DNA from: Sinomonas cyclohexanicum
GTDB taxonomy: Bacteria; Actinomycetota; Actinomycetes; Actinomycetales; Micrococcaceae
Assembly (NCBI RefSeq): GCF_020886775.1
Contig: NZ_AP024525.1
Location: 3,782,001 to 3,846,000, forward strand
Length of the DNA: 64,000 nucleotides
Direction: 5' to 3'
Under the pieces are notes generated by a model. The model was not told the origin of the DNA. It saw only the letters and a list, made by a program, of their open reading frames with translations, and ran no database searches. Made by a program: the position numbers and the translations under genes. Shown piece by piece: positions 37,792 to 47,004 of this stretch (position 1 is its first letter; each line of letters begins with the position of its first letter).

Positions 37792-39488
37792 TCGGGCGCG
37801 CACGAGCGATCCGGGCGGCCCTCGCCGGCCTTCTCGCGGCGTCCGCGATCGTCGGAGGCCTCGTCCCCGCGGCCGGGGCGACGACGGTGCCGTCGCCGTC
37901 CGGGCCGACGTCCTCGCCGGCATCGGCACCCGCGGCGACCGCGCCGGCGTCGACCGCACCGCCGTCGACCGGACCGGCACCCTCGGCATCACCGACGAGC
38001 ACCGCGCCGGCCCCCAGCGATCCGCCTCCGGGCGCGCCCTACCCCGTGTCGGGGCCGATCGGCGATGCGTGGGCGGCTGCGGGCGGCGCCGCCGGGTACC
38101 TCGGTGCGCCGGTGGGGCCCGAGACGTGCGGCCAGCCCGGCAACGGCTGCTTCCAGCAGTTCGCCAACGGCTACATCTTCTACTCCCCCACCACCGGCGC
38201 CTGGGCAGTCAACGGCGCCATCCTGGACCGCTACGCCGCCACCGGCCACAACCGCGGCTTCCTCTCCTACCCCACCGGCCCCGAAACCTGCGGCCAGCCC
38301 GGCAACGGCTGCTTCCAGCAGTTCGCCAACGGCTACATCTTCTACTCCCCCACCACCGGCGCCTGGGCAGTCAACGGCGCCATCCTGGACCGCTACGCCG
38401 CCACCGGCCACAACCGCGGCTTCCTCTCCTACCCCACCGGCCCCGAAACCTGCGGCCAGCCCGGCAACGGCTGCTTCCAGCAGTTCGCCAACGGCTACAT
38501 CTTCTACTCCCCCGCCACCGGCGCCTGGGCAGTCAACGGCGCCATCCTGGACCGCTACGCCGCCACCGGCCACAACCGCGGCTTCCTCTCCTACCCCACC
38601 GGCCCCGAAACCTGCGGCCAGCCCGGCAACGGCTGCTTCCAGCAGTTCGCCAACGGCTACATCTTCTACTCCCCCGCCACCGGCGCCTGGGCAGTCAACG
38701 GCGCCATCCTGGACCGCTACGCGAGCTACGGGCACAATCGCGGCACGCTGGGGTACCCGACCTCGAGCGAGACCTGCTCCGGCGGCGAGTGCCTCCAGAC
38801 CTTCCAGGCGGGCCTGATCGGCTGGTCGGGTGGCAGCACCGCCGTGTACGCGATGAGCGAGTGCCAGACGCTCAATGACGGGCGGAGCGTCTACGGTGCG
38901 GACGGCTCCTCGCGGGTCACGTTCGCCGTCGCCGAGGGGTACGCGCAGACCCGCATCACGGCCGTGAACTGCTTCCGGGTGGCCGGACTGTTCGTGCCGC
39001 AGTGGATCACGGATGGGCAGGTGGGCGCGTCCGGGTTCAAGGCCCCCGGCGTCCCGTCCGGGCCGACGCGCTACAACTACTCGCCGAGCGGCTCGTACAC
39101 CGTCACCGAGGCGTTCGGCGTGGGCAATCCGGGCACGTCCCTGGCGTACACGACGCTCAACCCGCGCTCCCGCTGGGGCGGCAACCCGGGGACCGACACG
39201 TACAACAAGTACTTCGAGTCCGACTCATGGGTGGGCTACGACGAGAACATGTGGTACTTCGCCTCCCGGGCGGCGCACGACTACCGGCAGGGCGCCGTCA
39301 TCAACTACAACCGGCCCCCGGACAGCCCGATCATCCAGGATGCCGGGTTCGCGATCTTCCTGCACATGAACAAGGTGCCCACCGCGGGGTGCATCGCGCT
39401 CGACGACTGGGCCGTCGTGGACTTCCTCCAGCGCTCGCGTTCCGGCGACCGGATCATCATGGGGGTCCGCTCGGCGCTGTTCCGGTAG
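37788..39488 (+). CDS. LGFP-repeat protein with L,D-transpeptidase-like domain
   Basis: The 566-residue protein has a signal peptide (ending near AGA), a Ser/Thr/Pro linker, then about five LGFP-type repeats (four nearly identical 54-residue units), and a C-terminal domain that ends with AIFLHMNKVPTAGCIALDDW. There His526 and Cys535 sit like the catalytic pair of YkuD/ErfK-type L,D-transpeptidases, with no other Cys in that domain motif. LGFP repeats bind the cell envelope in actinobacteria. GTG 37788 has AGGAGG at 37775-37780 and overlaps the stop of the lipoprotein gene (GTGA). Function as a peptidoglycan cross-linker or hydrolase is inferred. Confidence 0.82.
   Translation: MIGRARAIRAALAGLLAASAIVGGLVPAAGATTVPSPSGPTSSPASAPAATAPASTAPPSTGPAPSASPTSTAPAPSDPPPGAPYPVSGPIGDAWAAAGGAAGYLGAPVGPETCGQPGNGCFQQFANGYIFYSPTTGAWAVNGAILDRYAATGHNRGFLSYPTGPETCGQPGNGCFQQFANGYIFYSPTTGAWAVNGAILDRYAATGHNRGFLSYPTGPETCGQPGNGCFQQFANGYIFYSPATGAWAVNGAILDRYAATGHNRGFLSYPTGPETCGQPGNGCFQQFANGYIFYSPATGAWAVNGAILDRYASYGHNRGTLGYPTSSETCSGGECLQTFQAGLIGWSGGSTAVYAMSECQTLNDGRSVYGADGSSRVTFAVAEGYAQTRITAVNCFRVAGLFVPQWITDGQVGASGFKAPGVPSGPTRYNYSPSGSYTVTEAFGVGNPGTSLAYTTLNPRSRWGGNPGTDTYNKYFESDSWVGYDENMWYFASRAAHDYRQGAVINYNRPPDSPIIQDAGFAIFLHMNKVPTAGCIALDDWAVVDFLQRSRSGDRIIMGVRSALFR
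38116..38763 (+). repeat. Four tandem 162-bp repeats inside the LGFP gene
   Basis: Units starting at about 38116, 38278, 38440 and 38602 each encode 54 residues beginning GPETCGQPGNGCFQQF. They are almost identical at the DNA level; I see only changes such as ACC/GCC in the TTG/ATG stretch and the first and last edges. The following unit (38764 on) is diverged. Confidence 0.9.
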
Positions 39489-39551
39489 GAAGCGCTCAGG
39501 CGCCCCTCGCCGGGGGAGCACTTGGCCAGGGAATAGATCCATCGGACCGTT

Positions 39552-39561
39552 AGTTGCAACT
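39552..39561. promoter_or_regulatory. Palindrome upstream of the F420-type oxidoreductase gene
   Basis: AGTTGCAACT is a perfect 10-bp palindrome 44 bases before the start codon, in an A/T-richer stretch. It may be an operator. No regulator gene is adjacent. Confidence 0.35.
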
Positions 39562-39604
39562 TCAAGTAAGGGTTCGGAAGCGGTTTTCTGGAAGGCAGAT
39601 CATC

Positions 39605-40249
39605 ATGAGCGACATCACCATCATCGGCACCGGCAACATGGCCCGCGGCATCGCATCCCGCGCCGTCGCCGCCGGCAAGAGCGTCCAGCTGCTCGCGCAC
39701 GAGGACAAGGCCAAGGCCGACGCCCTCGCCGCGGAACTCGGCGGCACGTTCACCACCGGCGTGATCGGCGATCCGATCGACGGGACCATCGTCATCCCGG
39801 CCATCTACTTCGACGCCTCGAAGAAGGTCGCCACCGAGTACGGGGACTCCCTCGCGGGCAAGGTCTACGTGGACATCACCAACCCGGTCGACTTCTCGAC
39901 ATTCGACGGCCTGGCCGTCCCCGCCGGCACGTCCGCCGCCGAGGAGCTGCAGAAGCTCACCCCGGCCAAGGTCGTCAAGGCGTTCAACACCACGTTCGGC
40001 GGCACGCTCGTCTCCGGCGCCGTGTCCGGCCAGCAGCTCGACGTGCTCATCGCCGGCGACGACGAGGACGCCGTCAAGGCCGTCTCCGACTTCGCCTCCG
40101 CGGCGCGCCTGAACCCGGTCGAGGTCGGCCCGCTGCGCCGTGCGCAGCAGCTCGAGCAGACCGGTTTCCTCAACATCCTGCTCTCCGCCAACGACTCCCT
40201 CCCCGAGTACCAGTGGAACTCGGCGCTGAAGTTCCTCCCGGCCGTCTGA
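39605..40249 (+). CDS. NADPH-dependent F420 reductase-like oxidoreductase
   Basis: The 214-residue protein starts MSDITIIGTGNMARGIASRA with the Rossmann motif GxGxxA and has AFNTTFGGTLVSG and PLRRAQQLEQTGFL, a pattern found in the F420H2:NADP oxidoreductase (FNO)-like family. The short members often use NADP and an unknown partner. It has its own perfect terminator at 40290-40326 and is a single-gene unit. I chose ATG 39605 with GGAAGG upstream; the frame is open to 39554 but includes the palindrome region. Confidence 0.8.
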   Translation: MSDITIIGTGNMARGIASRAVAAGKSVQLLAHEDKAKADALAAELGGTFTTGVIGDPIDGTIVIPAIYFDASKKVATEYGDSLAGKVYVDITNPVDFSTFDGLAVPAGTSAAEELQKLTPAKVVKAFNTTFGGTLVSGAVSGQQLDVLIAGDDEDAVKAVSDFASAARLNPVEVGPLRRAQQLEQTGFLNILLSANDSLPEYQWNSALKFLPAV

Positions 40250-40289
40250 GCCGCGCTCGCACCACCTGACACCCGCGCTCGCACCGCCT

Positions 40290-40326
40290 GACGAAGGGGA
40301 CCACACCTCGCGTGGTCCCCTTCGTC
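40290..40326 (+). terminator. Terminator of the F420-type oxidoreductase gene
   Basis: GACGAAGGGGACCAC (40290-40304) pairs perfectly over 15 bases with GTGGTCCCCTTCGTC (40312-40326), with a 7-base loop. It can also serve the convergent SRPBCC gene that ends at 40347. Confidence 0.85.
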
Positions 40327-40346
40327 GTGCTCGCGGCTCGGCTCCG

Positions 40347-40799
40347 CTACCCGCGCTCCGCGAGGGCCGCCAGCCGGTCCACGGACGCCTGGAGCTTGTC
40401 CGCCGTCGTGGCCCTCGCCCGCGGGAGGCGCTGCGGGTCGGCCAGCTGGGTCCAGTCGTAGGTGTGCCGCACGAGCGTCCCCGCGCCCCGCGGCTCGAGC
40501 TCCCACCGCCACAGCTGCCCGATCGGCGCGCTGCCCTCCTCGGCCGGCATCCACGCGATGCGGCGGCCCTCCTCGAACTCGACGACGTGGTTCTCCCGGA
40601 CAACGCCCTTGGTGAGGACCATGCGGAACACGTCGCCCACGGCCGTCACGCGCTGGCCCTGCGGCGCCTCGCCGAGGTTGTCATTGCCGTCCCAGCGGGG
40701 CTGCGCCGACGGATCGGCGATGAGCTCGAAGATCGCCTCGCTGGGCGCATCCACCATGCGCTCGTAGCTCACGACGCGGGATTCAGGGGTGTCAGTCAT
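40347..40799 (-). CDS. SRPBCC family protein
   Basis: The 150-residue protein has a START-like fold: VVSYERMVDAPSEAIFELIADPSAQPRWDGND at the N-terminus, the GDVFRMVL and RIAWMPAEEG strands, and a long C-terminal helix KLQASVDRLAALAERG. It probably binds a hydrophobic ligand; none is known. ATG 40799 is chosen over an in-frame GTG at 40811. It diverges from the alpha/beta hydrolase by 46 bases. Confidence 0.75.
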   Translation of the reverse strand: MTDTPESRVVSYERMVDAPSEAIFELIADPSAQPRWDGNDNLGEAPQGQRVTAVGDVFRMVLTKGVVRENHVVEFEEGRRIAWMPAEEGSAPIGQLWRWELEPRGAGTLVRHTYDWTQLADPQRLPRARATTADKLQASVDRLAALAERG

Positions 40800-40845
40800 C
40801 CCGCCAGTCAATCATTCCCCGGCGAGGCGGCACTAGGGTGGCTCC

Positions 40846-41595
40846 ATGAGCCACCGGCCGCCGTTCGTCCTCCTGCACGGCTGGGCGTGCCCCACGTCGA
40901 CGTGGCGGCCGGTCGCCGAGCGGCTCCGTGCCGCCGGGTGCCGCGTCGACGTCCCGGCCCTGCTCGGCTACGGCTCCGCAGGCACCGAGACAGACGAGGC
41001 CGGCTGGACTCTCGAGGCCGCCGCGCACGACGTCGCCCGCCTCCTCGCGGGGCTCGGCGCACCCGCCGTCGTGGTCGGGCACTCGCTGGGTGGGTCCGTG
41101 GCCGCGACGCTCGCGGTGCTCCACCCCGAGCTCGTCGCGGGAGTCGGGTTCGTCGGCATGGTCCCTGTCGCTCCGGGCGCCACGACGAGCGCGCGCCTCA
41201 CCGAGCTCTTCCTCCAGCCGGACAGCCAGCCCACCCCGGAGGCCATCGGGATGTGCCTGGCCGCGTGGTACCGCGAGCCGCCCACCGATCCCGATGTCCT
41301 GGCCGAGCTCGAGTCCGCCTTCCACGCGCCCGGCCCGGTCCTCAAGGGATCGCTGCGCGCGGCGCTCACGGGGGTCGCCCCCGAGGTGCCCGGACAGATC
41401 GAGGCGCCCGTCGCCGTCGTGCTCGGGGGCGGAGACCGCACCCGCCCGCGCGAGGAGGTCGAGCAGCTCCTCGGCGCGCATCCGGGCTGGTCCCGCACGA
41501 TCGTCCCAGGCGCGGGCCACATGGTGCAGTGGGAGGCTCCGGGCGAGTGCGCCGCGGCCCTCCTGGCGGGACCCTGGTCCCCTACCCGCCAGTAG
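40846..41595 (+). CDS. Alpha/beta hydrolase, BioH-like
   Basis: The 249-residue protein has the family features LLHGWACPTSTW (oxyanion hole), VVGHSLGGSVA with the nucleophile Ser, a late Asp in LGGGDRTRP and the catalytic His in VPGAGHMVQWEAP. The HGWxxxxxxW start is common in carboxylesterases such as BioH. Substrate unknown. The start ATG is at 40846. Confidence 0.82.
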   Translation: MSHRPPFVLLHGWACPTSTWRPVAERLRAAGCRVDVPALLGYGSAGTETDEAGWTLEAAAHDVARLLAGLGAPAVVVGHSLGGSVAATLAVLHPELVAGVGFVGMVPVAPGATTSARLTELFLQPDSQPTPEAIGMCLAAWYREPPTDPDVLAELESAFHAPGPVLKGSLRAALTGVAPEVPGQIEAPVAVVLGGGDRTRPREEVEQLLGAHPGWSRTIVPGAGHMVQWEAPGECAAALLAGPWSPTRQ

Positions 41596-41668
41596 GTACT
41601 CGGAGTACCATGAACTGATAGCTGAAGGGTCACCCACCCACGGCGGCCCTTGGACGAGGGGAACCGCC

Positions 41669-43663
41669 ATGACCACGGACATCGACCCGACCACCACCGC
41701 CTCCATCGGCGCCGAGCCCACGTGGGACGAGTCCCGCGCGGTCGCGGAGGCCAGCCGCCAGGCGGACTGGGAGCGCCCGAGCTTCGCCAAGGCCCTCTAC
41801 CTCGGCGACTTCCAGTGGGACCTCGTGCACCCCGTCCCGGAAACGGAGCCCGAGGCGGCTGAGCGGGGCGAGGCGTTCCTCACGCGCCTGCGCGAGGCTG
41901 TGGCGGGCATGGACGGCGGGCTCATCGAGGCCGAGGACCGCATCCCGGACGAGTACATCCGCACGCTCGCGGACATCGGAGCGTTCGGCATGAAGATCCC
42001 CGCGGAGTACGGGGGCCTGGGGCTCCCGCTCACCTACTACGGCCGCGCCCTCATGCTCATCGGCTCCGTGCACCCCTCGATCGGAGCGCTCCTCTCGGCG
42101 CACCAGTCGATCGGGGTGCCGGAGCCCGTGAAGATGTTCGGCTCGGAAGCGCAGAAGAAGGAGTACCTCCCCCGCTGCGCGGCCGGCGCTGTGACCGCAT
42201 TCCTGCTCACCGAGCCGGACGTCGGCTCCGACCCCGCGAGGCTCACGACGACGGCCCGGCTCGCCGTGGACGGCCAGAGCTACATCCTCGACGGCTCCAA
42301 GCTGTGGACCACGAACGGCGTCATCGCCGAGCTCGTGGTCATCATGGCCAAGGTCCTCCCCCACGAGGCGGCGGGGTCCGCGCCGGAGAACCGGGAGAAC
42401 ACCGTGCCCGCGGGCAAGGGCGGGATCACGGCGTTCGTGGTCGAGATGGACTCCCCCGGCATCACGGTCGAGAACCGGAACTCGTTCATGGGGCTCAAGG
42501 GCCTCGAGAACGGCGTGACGCGGTTCGACGGCGTGCGTGTGCCGGCCGCGAACCGCGTGGGCCGCGAGGGCCAGGGGCTCAAGATCGCCCTCACGACGCT
42601 CAACACGGGCCGCCTCTCGATCCCCGCCCTGTGCGCGGGCGGCGGGAAGTGGTCGCTCAAGATCGCCCGCGAGTGGTCGGCCGCGCGCGTGCAGTGGGGC
42701 CGCCCCATCGGCGAGCACGAGGCGGTGGCCACGAAGGTTGCGTTCATTGCGGCGACCACGTTCGCGCTCGAGGCGGTGTTCGAGGTCTCCGCCGCCCTCG
42801 CGGACGCCGGGATGAAGGACGTGCGCATCGAGGCGGCGCTCGCGAAGCTGTGGTCCTCCGAGATGGCCTACACCGTCTCCGACGAGCTCCTGCAGATCCG
42901 CGGCGGCCGCGGCTACGAGACGGCCGCGTCGCTGCGCGCCCGCGGCGAGCGCGCCGTCCCCGCCGAGCAGCTCGTCCGGGACCTGCGGATCAACCGGATC
43001 TTCGAGGGCTCCACCGAGATCATGCGCCTGCTGATCGCCCGCGAGGCCGTGGATGCGCACCTCGCGGCTGCCGGCGACCTGGCCCGCGCAGACGCGACGC
43101 TAGCGGAGAAGGCGAAGGCCGCGAGGGACGCCTCGGGCTTCTACGCCAAGTGGCTGCCCAAGCTCCTCGCCGGCGAGGGCAACGACCCCCGCGCCTACCG
43201 CGAGTTCGGGACCCTCGCAAAGCACCTGCGGTACGTCGAACGCGCCTCCCGCCGGCTGGCCCGGCACACGTTCGCCGGGATGGGCCGCTGGCAGGCGGCC
43301 CTCGAGCACCGGCAGGCCTTCCTGGGCCGCATCGTGGACATCGGCGCCGAGCTGTTCGCGATGGCCGCCTCGTGCGCGTGGTCCGAGCACCTCCGCGCCG
43401 ACGGCGCCGACGGGGCGGACACCGCCCGCGACCTCGCCGAGGCGTTCTGCGAGCAGTCCCGCCGGCGCGTCGAGGCGCTCTTCGACGCGCTCTGGGACAA
43501 CACGGACGACGCCGATCGTCGCCTCGCGCGCGGCGTCCTCGCCGGGGAGTTCACGTGGCTCGAGGAGGGAGTGCTCGACCCGTCCGAGGGAACGGGCCCC
43601 TGGATCGCGCCGCGGGCCGAGGGACCGAGCACGACTGCGGACAGGCACCGCACCGTGAAGTGA
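41669..43663 (+). CDS. Acyl-CoA dehydrogenase family protein, long form
   Basis: The 664-residue protein has an acyl-CoA dehydrogenase core of about 390 residues: FLLTEPDVGSDPARL, SFMGLKGLENGVTRFDGV, and NRIFEGSTEIMRLLIAREA around residue 445. A C-terminal domain of about 190 residues follows, as in the long very-long-chain or FadE-type enzymes that oxidise an acyl-CoA with FAD. The catalytic base cannot be assigned without alignment. ATG 41669 follows GAGGGG at 41656-41661. It stands alone between the hydrolase and the antiporter. Confidence 0.85.
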   Translation: MTTDIDPTTTASIGAEPTWDESRAVAEASRQADWERPSFAKALYLGDFQWDLVHPVPETEPEAAERGEAFLTRLREAVAGMDGGLIEAEDRIPDEYIRTLADIGAFGMKIPAEYGGLGLPLTYYGRALMLIGSVHPSIGALLSAHQSIGVPEPVKMFGSEAQKKEYLPRCAAGAVTAFLLTEPDVGSDPARLTTTARLAVDGQSYILDGSKLWTTNGVIAELVVIMAKVLPHEAAGSAPENRENTVPAGKGGITAFVVEMDSPGITVENRNSFMGLKGLENGVTRFDGVRVPAANRVGREGQGLKIALTTLNTGRLSIPALCAGGGKWSLKIAREWSAARVQWGRPIGEHEAVATKVAFIAATTFALEAVFEVSAALADAGMKDVRIEAALAKLWSSEMAYTVSDELLQIRGGRGYETAASLRARGERAVPAEQLVRDLRINRIFEGSTEIMRLLIAREAVDAHLAAAGDLARADATLAEKAKAARDASGFYAKWLPKLLAGEGNDPRAYREFGTLAKHLRYVERASRRLARHTFAGMGRWQAALEHRQAFLGRIVDIGAELFAMAASCAWSEHLRADGADGADTARDLAEAFCEQSRRRVEALFDALWDNTDDADRRLARGVLAGEFTWLEEGVLDPSEGTGPWIAPRAEGPSTTADRHRTVK

Positions 43664-43671
43664 CCCCGCGG

Positions 43672-45243
43672 TCACTGGTCGAGCGTCACCGTGCGCATAT
43701 CCAGGCGGCGCAGCACGCGGTCCACGAGCTCAGGATCGGTGCCGGGCTCGTTGCGGGCGGCGAGCATCTCGCGGCGGGCGGCCTCGAGGGCGTCCCGCTG
43801 CACGCGGTCCATGGCGGCGAGCACGGCCTTGAGCTTGAGCATCTTCTCCGGGTCCTCGGCGTAGTCCGCCTCGAGGATGCTGTGCAGCGAGGACATGCGC
43901 CGGGCGAGGGCCTTGCGCCGTTCCTCGGGCAGCTTCTCGGCGGCCGGCGAAGCACGCATCGCCTCGAGCGCGACGCGTTCGGCCCTCAGTGCGAGGGCGC
44001 GCTGGGCGTGCTGCTCGGCCGCGTGGTCGTCCGGCAGGTTCAGGACGCGCATCAGCCCGGGGAGCGTGAGGCCGGGGAGGACGAGCGTCACGGCCAGCAC
44101 CGAGGCTGCCGCGGCGACCACGAAGTTGCGGCCCGGCGTGGGCGAGCCGTCTGCGAGGGTCGCGGGGAGCGCCAGGGCGAGGGCCAGCGTGGCGAGGCCG
44201 CGCATGCCGCACCAGGTGAGCACCACGACCTCCTTGAGCGACCCGGGGGTCTTCTCGCGCCGCTCCGTGCCGCCGATCCTGTACATCGCGTACATCCAGA
44301 CGAAGCGCACGAGGACGACGGTCGCGCAGATCGCAGCGATCCCGGGGACGAAGGTGAGGAGGTTGGCGCCCTCGGCGCCGACCACGGAGCGCATCTCGAT
44401 CCCGACGAGCCCGAATGCGACCCCCGTGGTGAGGAGCTCGAGGACTTCCCAGAAGGCGCGGCGCGTGAGCCGCTCCTCCGAGTCCTGCGGGCGGGCTCTC
44501 CGGCCGAGCTCGACCGCGGTGACCACCACGGCGACCACGCCCGAGCAATGGATCACCTCCGCCAGGATGTACACCGCGTACGGCGCCACGAGCGTCGCGG
44601 CGCTGCGGGCCACGAGATTGGGGACGAACCTGTTGAGCGCCCCCACGATCCAGGCCATCGCGAGCCCCAGCAGGACCGCGCCGGCGGCCCCGACGAGGAA
44701 CCGGGGCGCAACGTCCCAGCCGATCTGGCCGTGGTTGACGGTCGCGGTCACGGCCGTCTGGAAGATCACGATGGCCATCGCGTCGTTGAACAGGCCCTCG
44801 GTCTGGAGGACGGTGAGGAGCCGGCGCCGCATGCTGACCTTCGCCGCGATCGCCTCGACCGCGACAGGATCCGGCGGCGCGACAATGGCCCCGAGCGCGA
44901 TCGCGAGCGGCAGGCCGATCGCCGGGACGAGCCACCACGTCACCGCGGCGACCGCTGCGATGGTCGCAATGATCAGCAGGACCGCGAGCAGGACGAGGGA
45001 CCGCCAGCGCAGCCGGAACACGCTCCAGCTCGAGCGCTGGGCGGCCGCGAACAGCAGCGGCGGCAGGAAGAGCGGCAGGATCAGGTCCGGCTCGATGTGC
45101 ACGTCCGGCACGAACGGCAGCGAGGCCGCGAGCGCGGAGAACACGAGCATGAGGATCGGATAGGGCAGCCGGATCCGCTCGCCGACGCCCACGATGAGCA
45201 CCGTCCCGAACAGCAGACCGACCACCAGCAGAAGGAATTCCAT
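43672..45243 (-). CDS. Na+/H+ antiporter (CPA1 family)
   Basis: The 523-residue protein has about 12 membrane segments. APPDPVAVEAI contains the DP motif and TEGLFNDAMAIVIF the ND motif that bind the cation in CPA1 exchangers such as NhaP/NhaG. The cytoplasmic C-terminus (about 130 residues) is helical and charged, probably regulatory. It exchanges external protons for internal Na+ or K+. The gene is independent of its neighbours. Confidence 0.88.
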   Translation of the reverse strand: MEFLLLVVGLLFGTVLIVGVGERIRLPYPILMLVFSALAASLPFVPDVHIEPDLILPLFLPPLLFAAAQRSSWSVFRLRWRSLVLLAVLLIIATIAAVAAVTWWLVPAIGLPLAIALGAIVAPPDPVAVEAIAAKVSMRRRLLTVLQTEGLFNDAMAIVIFQTAVTATVNHGQIGWDVAPRFLVGAAGAVLLGLAMAWIVGALNRFVPNLVARSAATLVAPYAVYILAEVIHCSGVVAVVVTAVELGRRARPQDSEERLTRRAFWEVLELLTTGVAFGLVGIEMRSVVGAEGANLLTFVPGIAAICATVVLVRFVWMYAMYRIGGTERREKTPGSLKEVVVLTWCGMRGLATLALALALPATLADGSPTPGRNFVVAAAASVLAVTLVLPGLTLPGLMRVLNLPDDHAAEQHAQRALALRAERVALEAMRASPAAEKLPEERRKALARRMSSLHSILEADYAEDPEKMLKLKAVLAAMDRVQRDALEAARREMLAARNEPGTDPELVDRVLRRLDMRTVTLDQ

Positions 45244-45321
45244 GTGCCCCCTTCGTTAGGGGGATCCTGTCACAGGCACATGTCCGGGGTGTTACCGGTG
45301 CCCGGCCCTTCCCGACGCAGG

Positions 45322-45359
45322 CACGCGCGGCGGCGCCCGGTGGGGCGCCGCCGCGTGTG
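45322..45359 (-). terminator. Terminator of the GabP-like permease gene
   Basis: CGCGGCGGCGCCC (45326-45338) pairs with GGGCGCCGCCGCG (45343-45355), with four further pairs outside including one wobble, around a 4-base loop. It lies 36 bases after the permease stop. Confidence 0.75.
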
Positions 45360-45394
45360 GCCTTCAGATGCGCTGCGCGTCAGGCGCGCTGGCC

Positions 45395-46918
45395 TCAGGT
45401 GAGCTGGGCGGCCGACGGCGAGGGCTCGCCGTCGTGCGCCGCGTCGCCGTCCGCCGTGCCGCCTACCGCCGCGCCGCCGTCCCTCGTCGCCCGAGCCGTC
45501 GCGCGGCGCCGCACGAACGGGTAGACCGCGAGCAGCAGGGCGAGGGCGCCCAGGCTCAGCCACACCTGCGGTGCGGCGTCGGGGTCGAAGGCCATGAGCA
45601 CCACGATGAGCCCCACCGCGGCGAGGACCACGGCGTTGAGCCACGGGTGCAGCCACATCTTCAGGGTCAGCCCGGCCCTCTCCTGGGCGCTCATGCGGTT
45701 GCGGAGGCGCCACTGGGTGACAGCGACGAACGCGTACACGAACAGGGCCACGCAGCCGGCGGAGTTCATGATGAAGTCGAAGACGTCCTTGGGCGCCACG
45801 TAGTTCGCGGCGATCGCGACGTAGCCCACCACGGTGGAGAGCAGGATGGCCTTCCACGGCACACCTGCGCGGTTGCGGTCCTCGACCCAGCGGGGCGCGT
45901 AGCCGTGCCTCGAGAGCGCGAACAGCATGCGCGAGCCCGAGTAGAGGCCGGAGTTCAGCACCGACAGGGCGGCGGTGAGCACGACGGCGTTCATCACCTG
46001 CTCGGCGCCGGGGAGCCCGAAGCGGCCGAACGCGAAGGCGAAGGGGCTGACCTTGGCGGGCAGCTCGTCCCACGGGACGACCATGAGCAGGATCGCGACC
46101 GAGCCGACATAGAAGAGGAGGATGCGCCACACCACCGTGTTGGTGGCCTTGGCGACGCCCTTGGCGGGCTGGTCCGATTCCGCCGCCGCCATCGTGACGA
46201 TCTCGGTGCCGAAGTAGCTGAAGATCACGACGGCGACTCCGTTGAACACCGCCGTCCAGCCGTGCGGCATGAAGCCGTGGTCCGTGATGTTCGAGATGGA
46301 GCCGGTGGAGCCGGGGATGACGCCCAGGACGTAGAGGGTGCCGACGCCGAGGAACACGACGATCGTGGTCACCTTGATCGACGCGAGCCAGAACTCGGTC
46401 TCGCCGAAGGAACGCAGGCTCATGAGGTTGGTGAACGTGAAGACGAGCATGCCCGCGAGCGCGAACGTCCAGTCGGGCACGCTCGGGAACCACTCGTGGA
46501 AGATGCGGCCGACAACGACGGCCTCGAAGGCCACGACGCCGACCCAGAAGTACCAGTAGAGCCAGCCGATGGTGAACCCTGCCCAGTTGCCGAGGCCGTC
46601 GCGGGCATACTCCATGAACGAGCCGACGACGGGACGGTTCGTGGACATCTCGCCGAGCATCCGCATGACGAGGACCACGAGCGCCCCGCCGATCGCGTAC
46701 GAAAAGAGGGCGGCGGGGCCCACCGTGCGGATCACCGAACCCGAGCCCACGAAGAGGCTCGCGCCGATGATGCCGCCGAGGGCGATCATGGTCAGGTGCC
46801 GGGGCCGCAGCCTCGCGCTCGGCGCGGACTCCGTCGTCCGGTCTGCCGTGAGCTGGGCGGCGGTCCCGCCGGCTGGGTCTTGTCGGGTGGGCGCAGCGAG
46901 CCGGTCAGGTGCCTGCAT
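45395..46918 (-). CDS. gabP: GABA/amino acid permease, GabP-like (AAT family)
   Basis: The 507-residue protein has 12 membrane segments and follows the E. coli GabP pattern closely: LRPRHLTMIALGGIIGASLFVG, TIGWLYWYFWVGVVAFEA, FGTEIVTMAAAESDQP and SRMLFALSRHGYAP. It is therefore probably a proton symporter for GABA or a related amino acid. The C-terminal 40 residues are Ala/Gly-rich and disordered. It runs away from the amine-catabolic cluster on the other strand, sharing the 468-base region with the second permease, and fits the GABA-handling genes further on (gabT, succinate-semialdehyde dehydrogenase). D-Ser/D-Ala-type substrates remain possible. Confidence 0.7.
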   Translation of the reverse strand: MQAPDRLAAPTRQDPAGGTAAQLTADRTTESAPSARLRPRHLTMIALGGIIGASLFVGSGSVIRTVGPAALFSYAIGGALVVLVMRMLGEMSTNRPVVGSFMEYARDGLGNWAGFTIGWLYWYFWVGVVAFEAVVVGRIFHEWFPSVPDWTFALAGMLVFTFTNLMSLRSFGETEFWLASIKVTTIVVFLGVGTLYVLGVIPGSTGSISNITDHGFMPHGWTAVFNGVAVVIFSYFGTEIVTMAAAESDQPAKGVAKATNTVVWRILLFYVGSVAILLMVVPWDELPAKVSPFAFAFGRFGLPGAEQVMNAVVLTAALSVLNSGLYSGSRMLFALSRHGYAPRWVEDRNRAGVPWKAILLSTVVGYVAIAANYVAPKDVFDFIMNSAGCVALFVYAFVAVTQWRLRNRMSAQERAGLTLKMWLHPWLNAVVLAAVGLIVVLMAFDPDAAPQVWLSLGALALLLAVYPFVRRRATARATRDGGAAVGGTADGDAAHDGEPSPSAAQLT

Positions 46919-47004
46919 GCGGATCTCCGTTCGATCAGGGCAATCAGCGTGGTGCCGATCACAGTGCCCCGTCAGAATGCGGGATCCGGCTCACATGGCG
47001 CGAT

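Noticed and set aside
38116-38763. Regular repeats that could suggest a CRISPR array
   Set aside because: The unit is 162 bp with no unique spacers, and it is in frame with a protein whose repeats are LGFP type.
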